Notes under the pieces: generated by a model
The model's database searches: none
Told to the model about the DNA's origin: nothing
What the model saw: only the letters and a program-made list of their open reading frames with translations
Source: DATARH01 sp963746885
GTDB taxonomy: Bacteria; Pseudomonadota; Alphaproteobacteria; ATCC43930; CGMCC-115725
DNA length: 64,000 bases
Direction of reading: 5' to 3'
NCBI GenBank assembly: GCA_963746885.1
Contig: CAVVDM010000009.1
Span: forward strand, 167,410-231,409
In this document: positions 31,445-41,031 of the stretch, in pieces
Numbering within the stretch: the stretch's first letter is position 1
Layout: the number at the start of each line of letters is the position of its first letter
Position numbers and translations under genes: made by a program

Positions 31445-32004
31445 TGGCAGCCTCCGCGGAGGACGACAGATCGGGCCGCGAGGTCACGCTTGCCGCGCTG
31501 TTCGTCGCTTTCCTCAAGGTGTCGCTCTGCGCGTTCGGCGGGCCGCTGGTGTGGCTGCGGCGCATGGTGGTTGAGCGGCAAGCTTGGCTGAACGATCAGG
31601 AATTCGCCGAGATCCTGAGTTTCTGCCAGTTTCTCCCCGGTCCCAACCTGGTCAGCGTCACGGTGTGCATCGGCGCCAGGTTTCGCGGCCCGGCCGGCTC
31701 GCTCGCGGCGCTGTCCGGCTTTATCGTGATCCCGTGGATTGTCGGGTTCGGGCTCGGCGCGCTGTTTCTCAGCTACGCGCATATCGGGCTGTTGCAGAAC
31801 GTTTTGCGTGGCATCTCCGCCGCCGCGGCCGGCCTGATAATCGGCACCGGCATCAAGCTCCTGATGCCGCATCGCGGCCGGCCGATGGCCTTGCTGTTCG
31901 CCGCACTCGCTTTTGCCGGCCTGGCGGTCGCAAGGCAGCCGTTATTGCTCGTCGTGGTCGTGCTGGTGCCGTTGAGCGTTGCGGCCGCCGGCCGGAGCGG
32001 GTGA
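31444..32004 (+). CDS. Chromate transporter family (ChrA) half-size protein, first of pair
   Basis: 186-residue membrane protein with about five to six hydrophobic segments. The CHR-family motifs FLKVSLCAFGGPLVWLRRM (FGGP) and FCQFLPGPNLVSVTVCIG (PGP) are both visible. Half-size CHR proteins work as pairs of opposite topology. The next gene supplies the partner, and this stop overlaps it closely (GTGA at 32001-32004). Chromate or sulfate export is a family inference. Confidence 0.88.
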   Translation: MAASAEDDRSGREVTLAALFVAFLKVSLCAFGGPLVWLRRMVVERQAWLNDQEFAEILSFCQFLPGPNLVSVTVCIGARFRGPAGSLAALSGFIVIPWIVGFGLGALFLSYAHIGLLQNVLRGISAAAAGLIIGTGIKLLMPHRGRPMALLFAALAFAGLAVARQPLLLVVVVLVPLSVAAAGRSG

Positions 32005-32011
32005 CGGCGGC

Positions 32012-32539
32012 ATGGGCGCGCCCTCGGCGGTGCTGATCGCGCACCTGGCGCTGCTGTCGCTGATCAGCTTCGGCGGCACGCCCGGGATATTGCCCGACCT
32101 GCACAATTTCATCGTCGCCGGGCACGGCTGGCTGACCGATCAGGACTTCGCCAATTGCTTTGCGATCGTGCAGGCGATCCCCGGGCCCAACATGATCCTG
32201 TTGACCGGCTTGATCGGGTGGAAGGTCGGCGGGCTGCCGGCGGCGATGGCGGGTTCGCTCGCGACCTTCGGGCCGTCATGCACGCTGGCTTTCACCGCCT
32301 TCCGCTGGTGGGAGCGGTTTCGTGACCGGACCTGGCAGCGCCGCGTTCGCCGCGGCCTCGCGCCGGTGACGATCGGGCTCGTCACGGCCGGCGGCTTTGT
32401 GATCGCGCGCACCGGCGATGTCGGCTGGCCGAGCGCCGTCCTGACCGCGGGCGCCGCCGGCCTCATTCTGTGCACGCGGCTCAACCCGCTGTGGTACGTG
32501 GTCGCCGGCGCCGTGCTGGGCGGAGCCGGATTATTGTGA
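32012..32539 (+). CDS. Chromate transporter family (ChrA) half-size protein, second of pair
   Basis: 175-residue membrane protein homologous to the preceding one. It has ALLSLISFGGTPGILPDL (FGG motif) and FAIVQAIPGPNMILLTG (PGPN motif). The ATG at 32012 is 7 bases after the upstream stop. The tandem arrangement matches the known two-gene short CHR systems, so this is not a broken full-length chrA. Confidence 0.87.
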   Translation: MGAPSAVLIAHLALLSLISFGGTPGILPDLHNFIVAGHGWLTDQDFANCFAIVQAIPGPNMILLTGLIGWKVGGLPAAMAGSLATFGPSCTLAFTAFRWWERFRDRTWQRRVRRGLAPVTIGLVTAGGFVIARTGDVGWPSAVLTAGAAGLILCTRLNPLWYVVAGAVLGGAGLL

Positions 32540-32648
32540 GTCGCCAAGCCTGTTGGCTGCGGCGGCGGAGTGCCGTTATGGTGGAATGGTTCTAAGGCCC
32601 AATCCTTGCGCCGGCGCGCGCCAGCCGCCGGCCATTCCCGGAGCCGCC

Positions 32649-33821
32649 ATGCCGATCATTCCCGAGGTGCTCGACTATCTCGATGAGCTGACCGCGATGC
32701 GCCATGACATCCATGCGCACCCCGAGCTCGGGTTCACCGAGGAGCGGACCGGCGATCTGGTCGCGCAGAAGCTGGCGGAATATGGCTGCGAGGTGCATCG
32801 CGGCCTTGCCCAGACCGGCGTCGTCGGCACCATCCGGCGCGGCAATTCGCTGCGCGCAATCGGCTTGCGCGCCGACATGGACTGCCTGCCGATGCAGGAG
32901 ATGAACGAGTTTCCCCACCGCTCGCAATATGACGGCAAGATGCATGGCTGCGGCCATGACGGGCACACGACGATGCTGTTGGGCGCGGCGCGCTACCTCG
33001 CCGCGACGCGCAATTTCGAGGGCACCGTCCATTTCATCTTTCAGCCGGGCGAGGAAGGCTATGGCGGCGGCCGCGTCATGGTGCAGGAAGGGCTGTTCGA
33101 CAAGTTCCCGTGCGACGCGGTCTTCGCAATGCACAACAAGCCGGGCATCCCGATCGGCAGCATGGCGGTCCGCGCCGGGCCGATGCTTGCCGCTTCCGAC
33201 CGTTTCGACATCCGCATCACGGCGCGCGGCGGCCATGCCGCCTATCCGCATCTCGGCTGCGACCCGTTCGTGATCGCAGCTCAGACCGTCATGGCATTGC
33301 AGACGATCCCGTCGCGTAATGTGGACCCGGTCGAATCGTCGGTGATCAGCATCGGCTTCATGCGCGGCGGCTCGGCCTACAACGTGATCCCGGACGAACT
33401 CCACATCGGCGGCACGGTGCGCAGCTTCCGGCCGGAGGTGCGCGACCTGTTGGAGCGGCGGATGGGCGAGGTGGTGCACGGCACTGCTGCCGTGCACGGC
33501 GCCACCGCAGAGTTCACCTATCGGCGCGGCTATCCGCCGACCATCAATCACGCCGACGAAGCGTCCTTTGCCGCCGACGTTGCGGCCGAGATTTGCGGCG
33601 AGGAGCGGGTCGAGCGCAATGTCGCGCCCTCGCTCGGGGGCGAAGATTTCTCGTACATGCTGCAGGCCCGGCCCGGGGCGATGCTGTGGCTCGGCAATGG
33701 CGCGGGCGAAGGCGGCTGCATGCTGCACAACGCCCGCTACGACTTCAACGACAGTGCGCTGCCGGTCGGGGTCAGCTTCTTCGCGCGGCTGGCCGAGCGC
33801 TTCCTGGCGGCGGAAGATTAA
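32649..33821 (+). CDS. M20-family amidohydrolase (hippurate/N-acyl-amino-acid hydrolase type)
   Basis: 390-residue metal-dependent amidohydrolase. Metal-binding motifs MHGCGHDGHTTMLLGAARYL, FIFQPGEEGYGGGRVMV and LGGEDFSYMLQARPGA are intact. The dimerisation-domain segment ITARGGHAAYPHLGCDP is present. It belongs to the subgroup of IAA-amino acid, hippurate and N-acetyl-diaminopimelate deacylases; which substrate it uses is not evident. The ATG at 32649 is preferred over an in-frame start at 32553 because homologues begin with the PEVLDYLDELTAMRHDIHAHPE region. Confidence 0.9.
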   Translation: MPIIPEVLDYLDELTAMRHDIHAHPELGFTEERTGDLVAQKLAEYGCEVHRGLAQTGVVGTIRRGNSLRAIGLRADMDCLPMQEMNEFPHRSQYDGKMHGCGHDGHTTMLLGAARYLAATRNFEGTVHFIFQPGEEGYGGGRVMVQEGLFDKFPCDAVFAMHNKPGIPIGSMAVRAGPMLAASDRFDIRITARGGHAAYPHLGCDPFVIAAQTVMALQTIPSRNVDPVESSVISIGFMRGGSAYNVIPDELHIGGTVRSFRPEVRDLLERRMGEVVHGTAAVHGATAEFTYRRGYPPTINHADEASFAADVAAEICGEERVERNVAPSLGGEDFSYMLQARPGAMLWLGNGAGEGGCMLHNARYDFNDSALPVGVSFFARLAERFLAAED

Positions 33822-33838
33822 GCGGGGGATTGGATTTT

Positions 33839-34666
33839 ATGAGAGTGCACGTCGTCAATGTTCTGCGGGGAACGCCGGATATGGCCGGGCAAACGCTCGA
33901 CCGCTTTGCCAGCTTCGCGCGGGCGGTGGAGGCCAGGGGATTTGACGGGTTGTGGGTGACCAACTCTTTCGGGCGCGGCCGCCCGACCCTTGACCCGATC
34001 GTCCTGATGAGCGTCATCGCCGCGGTTACCAACGGGATCGAGATCGGCACCTGCGTCTTGCAGGTCCCGGTGCGCCATCCCGTGGAGCTGGCGCACCGCC
34101 TCGCGGGGCTGCACGCGATAACCGGCAAGCGCCTGAAGCTGGGTCTCGGCAGCGGCTCGACCAAGGTCGATTTCGACCTGGTCGGCCTCGATTACGAGCA
34201 GCGCTTCAAGACCTTGATGGCCTCGCTCGACATCATGGGCAAGGCCTGGCGCGGCGAGCCGCTGGACGGCGGGGCGTTGACCCCGTGGCCCGGCACCGAG
34301 GGCGGACCGGACCTGCTGCTCGGCGCCTGGCGCAACAAGCGGTGGATCGTGTACGCGGCCGAGCGCTGCGCCGGCTGGATCGCCTCGGGCCTTTATCCGC
34401 AGCCGCATGAGCTGGAGGCCGGCATCAAATTCTACCGCGACGCCGGCGGCAAGCGCGCGGTGCTCTCCAACGTCATCATCGACCTGCACGGCAACGCCGA
34501 GAACATGCCGTTGGGCGGCCGTGCCACGGTGATGCTGACCGGCGGCGAAGCGGCGGCCCGCGACAGGCTGCGGTGGATCAAGGAGGTCGGCTTTGACGAC
34601 GTGCTGTGCATGGCGATGCCCGAGGCGCTCGACGATCTGGCGCGGCTGCGCGACGCGGTGGCGTGA
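33839..34666 (+). CDS. LLM-class (luciferase-like) flavin-dependent oxidoreductase
   Basis: 275-residue TIM-barrel oxidoreductase of the bacterial luciferase superfamily, probably using FMNH2 or F420. Typical blocks are VEARGFDGLWVTNSF, EIGTCVLQVPVRHPVELAHR, RLKLGLGSGSTKVDF and WIKEVGFDDVLCM. It is slightly shorter than most members, which run 300 residues or more. It follows the M20 amidohydrolase by 17 bases and may be co-transcribed. Substrate unknown. Confidence 0.83.
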   Translation: MRVHVVNVLRGTPDMAGQTLDRFASFARAVEARGFDGLWVTNSFGRGRPTLDPIVLMSVIAAVTNGIEIGTCVLQVPVRHPVELAHRLAGLHAITGKRLKLGLGSGSTKVDFDLVGLDYEQRFKTLMASLDIMGKAWRGEPLDGGALTPWPGTEGGPDLLLGAWRNKRWIVYAAERCAGWIASGLYPQPHELEAGIKFYRDAGGKRAVLSNVIIDLHGNAENMPLGGRATVMLTGGEAAARDRLRWIKEVGFDDVLCMAMPEALDDLARLRDAVA

Positions 34667-34713
34667 GCGCGGCAATATTGACGCAGGGTGACCCGACGCC
34701 TACCTAGCCCCGC

Positions 34714-35241
34714 ATGGCCCTGTTACCGATCATCACCGCGCCCGATCCGCGGCTCAAGGTGAATGCAAAGCCGGTCGTGGCGGTCGACGCCAAGGTGCGC
34801 CGGCTGATGGACGACATGCTCGAGACGATGTACCTCGCGATCGGCATCGGGCTCGCCGCGCCGCAGGTCGGGGTGGCGCAGCGCGTCCTCGTCGCCGATG
34901 TCGCGCGCGACGGCGAGAAGCCGCAGCCGATGCGCATCGCCAATCCCGAGATCGTGTGGCGTTCCGACGAGATGACGATGGCGAACGAGGGCTGCCTGTC
35001 CTTGCCTGAGCATTACGCCGATGTCGAGCGCCCGGCCGCGATCCGCCTGCGCTATCTCGATCACGAGAACGAGATTCGCGAGATCGAGGCAAAGGGCCTG
35101 CTTGCGACCTGCCTGCAGCACGAGATCGACCATCTCGACGGGCTGTTGTTCGTCGACCACATCTCGTCGTTGAAGCGCGGCATCATCCTGCGCAAGCTGG
35201 CCAAAACAAAGCGCAGCCGCATTCTCGCGGCGGCACAGTAA
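34714..35241 (+). CDS. def: Peptide deformylase
   Basis: 175-residue metalloenzyme that removes the formyl group from nascent proteins. All three motifs are present: GIGLAAPQVG (motif 1), EGCLSLP (motif 2, metal-binding Cys) and QHEIDHLDG (motif 3, HExxH). First gene of def-fmt-truA, with fmt starting 3 bases after its stop. Confidence 0.96.
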   Translation: MALLPIITAPDPRLKVNAKPVVAVDAKVRRLMDDMLETMYLAIGIGLAAPQVGVAQRVLVADVARDGEKPQPMRIANPEIVWRSDEMTMANEGCLSLPEHYADVERPAAIRLRYLDHENEIREIEAKGLLATCLQHEIDHLDGLLFVDHISSLKRGIILRKLAKTKRSRILAAAQ

Positions 35242-35244
35242 TCG

Positions 35245-36192
35245 GTGGCCGCGCCGCTCGATCTCGTTTTCATGGGGACGCCGGAATTTGCCGTGACGAT
35301 CCTCGCGGGGCTGGTCGCGGCGGGGCATCGCATCCGCGCGGTTTATACCCAGCCGCCGCGCCCGGCCGGCCGCGGGCATCGGATGCAGCCGTCGCCGGTG
35401 CAGGCGCTGGCCGAGCGGGAGGGTATCGCGGTCTACTGCCCGACCAGCCTGCGCAACCCTGAGGCACAGGCTGAATTCGCTTCAATCCCGGCCGATGCGG
35501 CGGTCGTCGCGGCCTATGGGCTGATCCTGCCCGCGCCGGTGTTGGCGGCGCCGCGTCTCGGCTGCCTCAATGTTCATGCCTCGCTGTTGCCGCGTTGGCG
35601 CGGCGCGGCGCCGATCCAGCGGGCGCTGCTCGCCGGCGACCGCGAGACCGGCATCACGATCATGCAGATGGATGCGGGGCTCGATACCGGGCCGATCCTG
35701 CTGCAAGAGAGGATCGCGATCGGGCCGGAAGCGACGGCCGGCGCATTGGGCGAGCGGCTCGCCGAGCTCGGCGCCCGGCTGATCCTGATGGCGCTCGACG
35801 GAGTTGCGGGCGGCACGCTGGCGGCGTGGCCGCAGCCGGCAGAGGGCGTCAGCTATGCGGCCAAGCTGCGGCGCGAGGAGGCGTGGCTCGATTGGCGCCA
35901 ACCGGCCGCCGTGCTCGAGCGGCAGGTGCGCGCCTTCGACCCGTGGCCCGGCGCGTTCTTCGCGGCGCGCGGCGAGCGGCTGCGCGTGCTCGCGGCCGAG
36001 GTTGACACGCAGGCTGCGTCGGCGGCGCCTGGCACGATCCTGGACGCGCGCCTGTCGGTTGCCTGCGGCGAGGGCGCATTGCGGCTGCTCAGATTGCAGC
36101 GGCCGGGCCGTGCCGCGCTCGACACGGCGGCATTTCTGCGCGGTTTCGCGCTGCCGCCCGGGACGGTATTGCCGTGCCCCGCTACCGGCTGA
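35245..36192 (+). CDS. fmt: Methionyl-tRNA formyltransferase
   Basis: 315-residue enzyme formylating initiator Met-tRNA with 10-formyl-THF. The N-terminus LVFMGTPEFAV, formyl-THF-site motif NVHASLLPRWRGAAPIQRAL and MDAGLDTGPIL are canonical. The C-terminal tRNA-binding domain is complete. GTG start at 35245. The end overlaps truA by 19 bases. It functions with the adjacent def gene in the formylation cycle. Confidence 0.95.
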   Translation: MAAPLDLVFMGTPEFAVTILAGLVAAGHRIRAVYTQPPRPAGRGHRMQPSPVQALAEREGIAVYCPTSLRNPEAQAEFASIPADAAVVAAYGLILPAPVLAAPRLGCLNVHASLLPRWRGAAPIQRALLAGDRETGITIMQMDAGLDTGPILLQERIAIGPEATAGALGERLAELGARLILMALDGVAGGTLAAWPQPAEGVSYAAKLRREEAWLDWRQPAAVLERQVRAFDPWPGAFFAARGERLRVLAAEVDTQAASAAPGTILDARLSVACGEGALRLLRLQRPGRAALDTAAFLRGFALPPGTVLPCPATG

Positions 36193-36938
36193 CGATCGAA
36201 TATTGCGGCACCGGCCTCGTCGGCTGGCAGCGGCAGAAGAACGGATTATCGATCCAGGAGGCGCTGGAGACCGCGCTCTACCGCTTCTGCGGCGAAAGGG
36301 TCACGGTGTTCGGGGCAGGGCGCACCGATGCCGGGGTCCATGCGCTGGCCCAGGTCGCGCATATCGACCTCGCCCGCGCCGCCGATCCCGACGAGATCCG
36401 CGGCGCGGTCAACTTCCACCTGCGCCCGCATGCAATCAGCGTCCTTACGGTCGAGCCGGCCGCGACCGGTTTCGATGCGCGCCTGTCGGCGACCGGCCGG
36501 CACTATCGCTACCGCATCCTGAACCGCCGGGCGCCGCCGGCCCTGGAGCGCGGGCTGGTGTGGCATGTCGCGCCGCCGCTCGATGTCGCGGCGATGCGGC
36601 AAGGCGCGCGCCACCTCGTCGGCCATCACGATTTCTCGACCTTCCGCGACTCGCTGTGCCAGGCGAAGTCGCCGGTCAAGACGCTCGACGCGCTCGAGCT
36701 GTCGCTGGTTGGCGAAGAGATCCACATCGCGGCGCGGGCGCGCTCGTTCCTGCACCATCAGGTGCGCAACATGGTCGGGACGCTGAAATTGGTCGGGGTC
36801 GGGCGGTGGCGGCCCGAGGATGTCGCCCGCGCGCTCGCCGCCCGCGACCGCCGCGCCGGCGGCCCGACCGCGCCGGCCGACGGGCTGGCGCTCGTCGCGG
36901 TGCGCTACGAGCTGATCTGCAACGACGGGACGCCCTAA
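36174..36938 (+). CDS. truA: tRNA pseudouridine(38-40) synthase
   Basis: 254 residues. Catalytic Asp in GAGRTDAGVHALAQ, plus YCGTGLVGWQRQ at the N-terminus and RSFLHHQVRNMVGTL near the C-terminus, are diagnostic of TruA. GTG start at 36174 inside the fmt end; the overlap supports coupling. Converges with the membrane protein gene at 36935, with their ends overlapping by 4 bases. Confidence 0.95.
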   Translation: MPRYRLTIEYCGTGLVGWQRQKNGLSIQEALETALYRFCGERVTVFGAGRTDAGVHALAQVAHIDLARAADPDEIRGAVNFHLRPHAISVLTVEPAATGFDARLSATGRHYRYRILNRRAPPALERGLVWHVAPPLDVAAMRQGARHLVGHHDFSTFRDSLCQAKSPVKTLDALELSLVGEEIHIAARARSFLHHQVRNMVGTLKLVGVGRWRPEDVARALAARDRRAGGPTAPADGLALVAVRYELICNDGTP

Positions 36939-37510
36939 TACAGTGATTCGGCGATGCGGCCCAACACGGTCCCGAGCAGCAGGTCGACGATGACGACGAG
37001 CACGGCTTGCGCGCGCGTAACGGCGAGCGCCACCCGGGCGATGTACCACTCATAGACCAGGACCGCGGCGGTCGCGACCAGTCCGGCGAACTGCGTGGTG
37101 GAGGGCGCCAGCAGCCCCGTCGCGCCGTCGACGGCGATCAGTGCCACCAGCACCGTCTGCGGTATTTGCGACCAGTTGTAGGCGACCATGAAGGCGAGAA
37201 ACCGGTTCTCGCGGTCGAGCCAACGGGTGAGCGGCAGGATCAACAATGGGAACGCTGCCCATGAGGTCACATACGCGATGGTCTTGACGAGGACGATCGT
37301 CGTGACGCCCGCGGCGTCCCATTGCGCCGCCTCGACCCCGATGCCCAACAGCAGCAGGTAGAGCGGGTAGCAGACGAAGGCGGCGCGAAACGAATGCCAG
37401 AACCCGTCGATCGAAATGTCGAAAAACCCGAGCCCGCGGCGGTCGCCGATCGCGAGGCGCAATGCCCCGGCGACCGCCAGCTGCATCTCGGTCCAGGCGG
37501 ACACCGTCAT
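36935..37510 (-). CDS. Conserved hypothetical membrane protein (dap operon)
   Basis: 191-residue inner-membrane protein with about five hydrophobic segments: around LYLLLLGIGVEAA, VLVKTIAYVTSWAAFPLLIL, QTVLVALIAVDG and AQAVLVVIVDLLLGTVLG. No catalytic motif recognised; the layout is vaguely like Yip1-type proteins. Its ATG overlaps the dapE stop (ATGA), so it is translated after dapD-dapE, but a role in lysine synthesis is not implied by its sequence. The frame appears open through dapE and dapD only because of single-base insertions in those genes. Confidence 0.7.
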   Translation of the reverse strand: MTVSAWTEMQLAVAGALRLAIGDRRGLGFFDISIDGFWHSFRAAFVCYPLYLLLLGIGVEAAQWDAAGVTTIVLVKTIAYVTSWAAFPLLILPLTRWLDRENRFLAFMVAYNWSQIPQTVLVALIAVDGATGLLAPSTTQFAGLVATAAVLVYEWYIARVALAVTRAQAVLVVIVDLLLGTVLGRIAESLY

Positions 37511-38698
37511 GTGCGCGCGAAAAAACGGTCGAGGAAGGCTTCGTAGATCGTGGTCAGCTGCGCCAGGTCGGCGAGTTCGACACGCTCGTCGGCCTTGTGC
37601 ATGGTCAGGCCGACGAGGCCGAATTCGGCGACCGGGCAATGGGCCTGGATGAAGCGCGCGTCCGAGGTGCCGCCGGTGGTGCTGAGTTCCGGCGTGCGGC
37701 CGGTGACCGCGCCGATCGCAGCGGCAAGGCACTCGCTGACCGGGCCGGGCGGCACCAGAAAGGATTCGCCGCTGACCTCCCAGGCGAGCCGGTAGCTGCC
37801 ACCGACCGCGGCGAGCCTGTCCTCGACCCAGGATTTGAGCGTCGCGCTGGTCCACAGATCGTTGAAGCGGATGTTGAAGGTGGCGCGCGCGACGCCCGGC
37901 GCGACATTGGTCGCCGGGTTGCCGATGTCGATCGTCGTCACCTGCAGGCTCGACGGCTGGAAATGCGCCGTGCCGGCGTCGATCGGCTGCGTCGTCAGGG
38001 CGTGCAGCAGCGCGACGATACGGTGCGCCGCGTTGTCGACCAGATGCGGATAGGCGACATGGCCCTGCACGCCCTCGACGGTGAGCCGGCCGGTCATGCT
38101 GCCGCGCCGCCCGATCTTGATCATGTCGCCGAGCGCGGCGGCCGAAGTCGGCTCGCCGACGACGCAGGCGTCGAGCGCTTCGCCGCGCTGCGTGCAGCCA
38201 GTCGAGCACCTTCCGCGTGCCGTTGACCGCGACCCCCTCCTCGTCGCCGGTGATCAAGAGGCTGATCGAGCCGGCGAAGGTGTCGCCGCGCGCCGTCAGG
38301 AAACGCTCGGCCGCGGCGGCGAAGGCGGCGATCGCGCCCTTCATGTCGACCGCGCCGCGGCCGCACAAGGCGCCATCGCGCATGTCGGCAGCAAACGGCG
38401 CGAACGACCAGCCCTCCTCCGGGCCGGTCGGCACCACGTCGGTATGTCCGGCAAAGCACAGATTGGGGTGCCCGGTGCCCCAGCGGGCGTAGAGATTGGC
38501 GATCGGCGCGGTCGCCTCGCCATTGGGGCCGGGATCGTCGAACACGAGGCGGTGGCAGCGGAAGCCGAGCGGTTCGAGGCGGGACGCGACGATGTCGAGT
38601 GCCCCCTCGTCCCTGGGGGTGACGCTCGGCCGGCGGATCAGCTCGGCCGCGAGCTCGACCGGGTCGAGCGGATTGGCGTTTGCCGCCGCCTCGCTCAT
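37507..38698 (-). CDS. dapE: Succinyl-diaminopimelate desuccinylase (one frameshift)
   Basis: M20 zinc hydrolase making LL-diaminopimelate for lysine and peptidoglycan. The N-terminal piece has FAGHTDVVPTGPEEGWSFAP and GRGAVDMKGAIAAF. After one surplus base near 38195 the rest has GRRGSMTGRLTVEGVQGHVA and STTGGTSDARFIQAHCPVAE. Repair gives 396 residues. The start ATG overlaps the dapD stop (ATGA), consistent with consecutive steps of the succinylase pathway. Confidence 0.92.
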
Positions 38699-39562
38699 TC
38701 GCGCAAGAGCTCGTTGATCGAGGTTTTGGCGCGGGTCTGCGCGTCGACCTGCTTGACGATGACGGCGCAGTAGAGGCTGGGACCCGGGCTGCCGTCGGGC
38801 AGCTTCTTGCCGGGAAACGAGCCCGGCACGACGACCGAATAGGCCGGCACCCGCCCCATGTGGATTTCGCCGGTGTCGCGGTTGACGATCTTGGTCGTCG
38901 AACTGATGAAGGTGCCCATCGCGAGGACGGCGCCCTGCTCGACGATGACCCCCTCGACCACCTCGCTGCGCGCGCCGATAAAGCAATCGTCCTCGATGAT
39001 GACCGGCTCGGCCTGCAGCGGTTCGAGCACGCCGCCGATCCCGACCCCGCCCGACAGGTGGCAGTTCTTGCCGATCTGGGCGCACGAGCCGACCGTCGCC
39101 CAGGTGTCGACCATCGTGCCGCTGCCGACATGGGCGCCGACATTGACGAAGCTCGGCATCAAGCACGACGTTCGGCGCGATATAGGCCGAGCGCCGCACG
39201 ATCGCGCCGGGCACCGCGCGGAAGCCGGCGTCGCGGAAGCGGTTCGACGACCACCCGGCGAATTTGGAGGGCACCTTGTCCCACCATTTGGCGGCGCCGC
39301 GCTCGGGATCGACCGGGCCGCCCGGGATCTCGACCATGTCGTTGAGGCGGAACGACAGCAGCACCGCCTTCTTCAGCCATTGATGGACCTGCCAGTCTGC
39401 CAGGGGCGCCGCCCTCTTCTCGGCGACGCGCAGGCTCCCGTCGTCGAGCCCGTCGAGCGCGGCCTCGACGGCGTCGCGCCACGCGCCCCTGGTGGCCGGC
39501 GACACCTGTTCGCGCCCCTCCCAGGCGGCGTCGATCGTGGCGGCAAGATGCGAATCCGTCAT
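38695..39562 (-). CDS. dapD: Tetrahydrodipicolinate N-succinyltransferase (one frameshift)
   Basis: Left-handed beta-helix acyltransferase of the succinylase lysine/DAP pathway. The N-terminal piece includes FRLNDMVEIPGGPVDPERGA and VRRSAYIAPNVVL. After one surplus base near 39160, MPSFVNVGAHVGSGTMVDTW and NCHLSGGVGIGGVLEPLQA follow, with the hexapeptide repeats. About 288 residues once repaired. First gene of dapD-dapE; divergent from uppP with 185 bp between. Confidence 0.92.
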
Positions 39563-39747
39563 AAGCCCCGTCCCGAAAGGCCGAAATCAGCCTTGTCACC
39601 ATGAGCGAGCGGCCCGACCGGTGTCAACCGACGCGATCGCATCGTGATCGCGTCGTCATGGCGGTGGTCGGCGCCGTGGTCTTGCCGTATGAAAGACGCG
39701 TCCCGCCGCATCGCGCGGCTACCTCAATCGCGCACGCCGGCGGAGCC

Positions 39748-40602
39748 ATGGTCGCCTTGTACGCTTTCGCCCTTGCCGTCCTGCAAGGGATCAGCGAGCT
39801 GTTTCCGATCAGCAGCCTCGGCCATGCCGTCATTGTGCCGGCCTTGCTCGGCTGGCCGATCGACCAGCATGCGCCGTCGTTTCTGCCGTTCGTCGTGGTC
39901 TTGCATGTCGGCACGGCGGTGGCGCTGTTGCTGTATTTCTGGCGTGACTGGCTGTTCATCGCGGCGGGGCTGACCGGGCTTGGCGGGGTGGATCGCGATG
40001 CCGCAGCAGAGGCGCGGCGACTGTTCGGGCTCATCGTCGTCGCGACGTTGCCCGCCGTCGTGCTCGGCTTTGCCTTCGAGAAGCTGGTACGGGGGCTCTT
40101 CGCGTCGCCGCTGATCGCGGCCGCGTTTCTGATCGTCAACGGCTTCCTGCTGCTGCTTGGCGACCGCATGCGCAACCGCGCGCCGGACCGCGGCTGGCAG
40201 CACTCGCTCGACGAACTCGGCTGGCGCGGCGCGCTGGCGATCGGCATCTGGCAGTGCGCCGCCTTCATCCCCGGCATTTCCCGTTCGGGGGCGACCATGG
40301 TCGGTGGGCTGGTCACCGGCCTGCACCACACCGAATCGGCGCATTTCTCGTTTCTGATTGCCACTCCGGTCATCGCCGGCGCGGCAGTGCTGGAGATCCC
40401 CAAGCTGCTTGCCTTGCCCGGGCACGGGATCAGCTCGCTGGCGGTGGCGGCCGGAATCGTCGCCGGGGTCACCGCCTTTGCCAGCGTCGCGTTCCTGATG
40501 CGCTATTTCCGCCGGCACAATTTTGACGATGCGCTGGTGCCGTTCGCGATCTACTGCTGGGGTTTCGGCGCGGTGGCGGCGTTTGGCTTGTGGTGGTGGT
40601 AG
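39748..40602 (+). CDS. uppP: Undecaprenyl-diphosphatase
   Basis: 284-residue membrane enzyme that recycles the lipid carrier of cell-wall synthesis (BacA family). Motif 1 LQGISELFPISSLGH and motif 2 PGISRSGATMVGGL are intact, with about eight hydrophobic segments. The ATG at 39748 is chosen since the family starts just before the first helix; the open frame upstream is non-homologous. ELFPISS deviates slightly from the usual EFLPISS. Confidence 0.92.
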   Translation: MVALYAFALAVLQGISELFPISSLGHAVIVPALLGWPIDQHAPSFLPFVVVLHVGTAVALLLYFWRDWLFIAAGLTGLGGVDRDAAAEARRLFGLIVVATLPAVVLGFAFEKLVRGLFASPLIAAAFLIVNGFLLLLGDRMRNRAPDRGWQHSLDELGWRGALAIGIWQCAAFIPGISRSGATMVGGLVTGLHHTESAHFSFLIATPVIAGAAVLEIPKLLALPGHGISSLAVAAGIVAGVTAFASVAFLMRYFRRHNFDDALVPFAIYCWGFGAVAAFGLWWW

Positions 40603-40640
40603 GCGCGGACTGTTCCGCCGCTGCCATCGCGGCGTGTCGG

Positions 40641-40841
40641 CTACGGCTCGCGTGCCGGCACCTCGATCGGGGCGCAGTTGTGCCGGCCCGACATCAGGCA
40701 GTCCTCGAGACTAGCATTCTGGCGCAGATCGCGGACAAGAACGATCCCGGCAATCGCCAGCACCAAAATCACGATGAACCCCATCAACGCCAGGGTCCGG
40801 CGCTCCGCGTCGTCGCGTTCGCCTGCGCCGTGCTCACGCAT
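40641..40841 (-). CDS. Small conserved membrane protein with DC-x(5)-NC motif
   Basis: 66-residue protein with a charged N-terminus, one membrane helix (LMGFIVILVLAIAGIVLV) and a short tail LEDCLMSGRHNCAPIEV. This layout recalls short alphaproteobacterial proteins of unknown function in which the two Cys are conserved, and they could form a periplasmic disulfide. No operon partner: it converges with uppP. Kept as real because of the clear topology and motif. Confidence 0.6.
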   Translation of the reverse strand: MREHGAGERDDAERRTLALMGFIVILVLAIAGIVLVRDLRQNASLEDCLMSGRHNCAPIEVPAREP

Positions 40842-41031
40842 CGCCGTTCATTCCTCGCCGGCTCCGTCCATCGCGAGCGTTCGGAGCCTGCTGCTCATAA
40901 TAGCGCGCTTTCGGCTGTAGGGGCGAGGCTCCTGCCACATCCCCGGCCGCCACGGTGCGCTCGCGCGGCGCTTCCGCCGCGGGCTTGCCGGCGCTAGGGT
41001 TTCGCCGACGCTCGTCACCAAAGAGGCCGCA

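Noticed and set aside
31444..32539. chrA broken into two ORFs by a frameshift
   Set aside because: Each half has its own start and full motif set; paired half-size CHR genes are a known arrangement.
36935..39562. A single 875-residue ORF spanning the membrane protein, dapE and dapD
   Set aside because: It is created by single-base insertions; parts of it do not encode the Dap proteins, whose continuations lie in other frames with normal ATGA overlaps.
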